This document shows positions 63,793 through 64,000 of a DNA stretch of 64,000 nt, piece after piece. Numbering within the stretch: the first letter of the stretch is position 1; every line of letters begins with the position of its first letter. The position numbers and the translations under genes are program-made. This stretch comes from CAXMNX01 sp964194845 (GTDB lineage: Bacteria; Pseudomonadota; Alphaproteobacteria; Rhodobacterales; Rhodobacteraceae): the NCBI GenBank assembly GCA_964194845.1, contig CAXMNX010000068.1, positions 1 to 64,000 on the forward strand, given 5' to 3'. The notes below the pieces were generated by a model. The model was not told the origin of the DNA, searched no databases, and was given only the letters and a program-made list of their open reading frames with translations.

Positions 63793-63978
63793 CTAAAGGC
63801 TGGCGCTGACACGGGACAGAAACATCCGGTCGCCGTCGTTTTCAACAAGCGAAATTGCTTCCGCGAACCCGGCCCAGATCGCGGTATGTCCGTCTTCGCT
63901 TGGCGGGCCTAAGCACACTGTTGGACGTGCCAGGTAAACCTGGCAGATTTTCTCGGCCCAAAGGTCGTATTCCGGCAT
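63793..63978 (-). CDS. Small hypothetical protein at window edge
   Basis: A 61-residue frame, MPEYDLWAEKICQVYLARP at its N-terminus, with plausible amino-acid composition and no signal peptide. It converges on the phosphatase gene (4-base overlap with its old tail). No family recognised. It could start further upstream, outside the window. Confidence 0.42.
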   Translation of the reverse strand: MPEYDLWAEKICQVYLARPTVCLGPPSEDGHTAIWAGFAEAISLVENDGDRMFLSRVSASL

Positions 63979-64000
63979 GAAAGTGAACCTGCGAAATGCG

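Overview
The window is a segment of an alphaproteobacterial chromosome, most likely from Rhodobacterales (Rhodobacteraceae). The argument rests on gene order and motifs read by eye: an ahcY–regA–senC/regB photosynthesis-type redox cluster, a hemD–Mic60–hemY cluster, alphaproteobacterial AddAB, a maf–aroE–coaE–dnaQ string, and the rho–mnmE–mnmG–rsmG–parA–parB string with parS sites that normally sits at the chromosome origin. G+C appears high and coding density is very high, with many start/stop overlaps.

Layout. Bases 1–6.6 kb look like an accessory region: an HD-domain phosphohydrolase, an ABC exporter, the 3' remnant of a nonribosomal peptide synthetase, and an orphan PD-(D/E)XK nuclease-like gene. 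It ends at the 3' side of a tRNA-Thr gene, the classical place for an integrated island. From 6.7 to 13 kb are haem and envelope genes (hemY-like, Mic60-like, hemD) followed by tsaD–gpsA–EVE. From 13.3 to 21.3 kb are a methyltransferase, ahcY, two tandem small periplasmic paralogues, an HD hydrolase, the RegBA redox two-component system with SenC, and a frameshifted PAS-domain gene. From 21.5 to 30 kb a tightly overlapping operon carries tsaE, amgK-like, murU-like, addB, addA, then trxA. From 30.3 to 39.6 kb are hslVU, an MFS transporter, smr, mltA, a Tim44-like gene, fxsA, secB, dnaQ, coaE, aroE and maf.

An approximately 400-base gene-free stretch at 39.6–40.0 kb, rich in DnaA-box-like words and next to an A+T-rich tract, is the best candidate for the chromosomal origin. 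It is followed by hemJ, rho, mnmE, mnmG, rsmG, parA and parB. Two perfect 16-bp parS palindromes lie inside the coding starts of mnmG and rsmG. From 47.4 to 57 kb are hemW–rdgB–rph, hrcA–grpE, mutS, maeB and an exported msrA. From 57.5 to 64 kb are a class IV aminotransferase paired with a sulfotransferase-like gene, argG, a secreted acidic protein, an Hpt protein and a response-regulator/PP2C phosphatase that seems to have lost its C-terminus.

No CRISPR array, IS transposase, integrase or rRNA gene was seen. No whole undescribed system could be demonstrated. The observations most worth checking are the tRNA-flanked accessory block with its orphan nuclease, the paired small periplasmic proteins in the redox cluster, the aminotransferase–sulfotransferase pair, the ahcY leader structure, and the two genes that appear freshly damaged.
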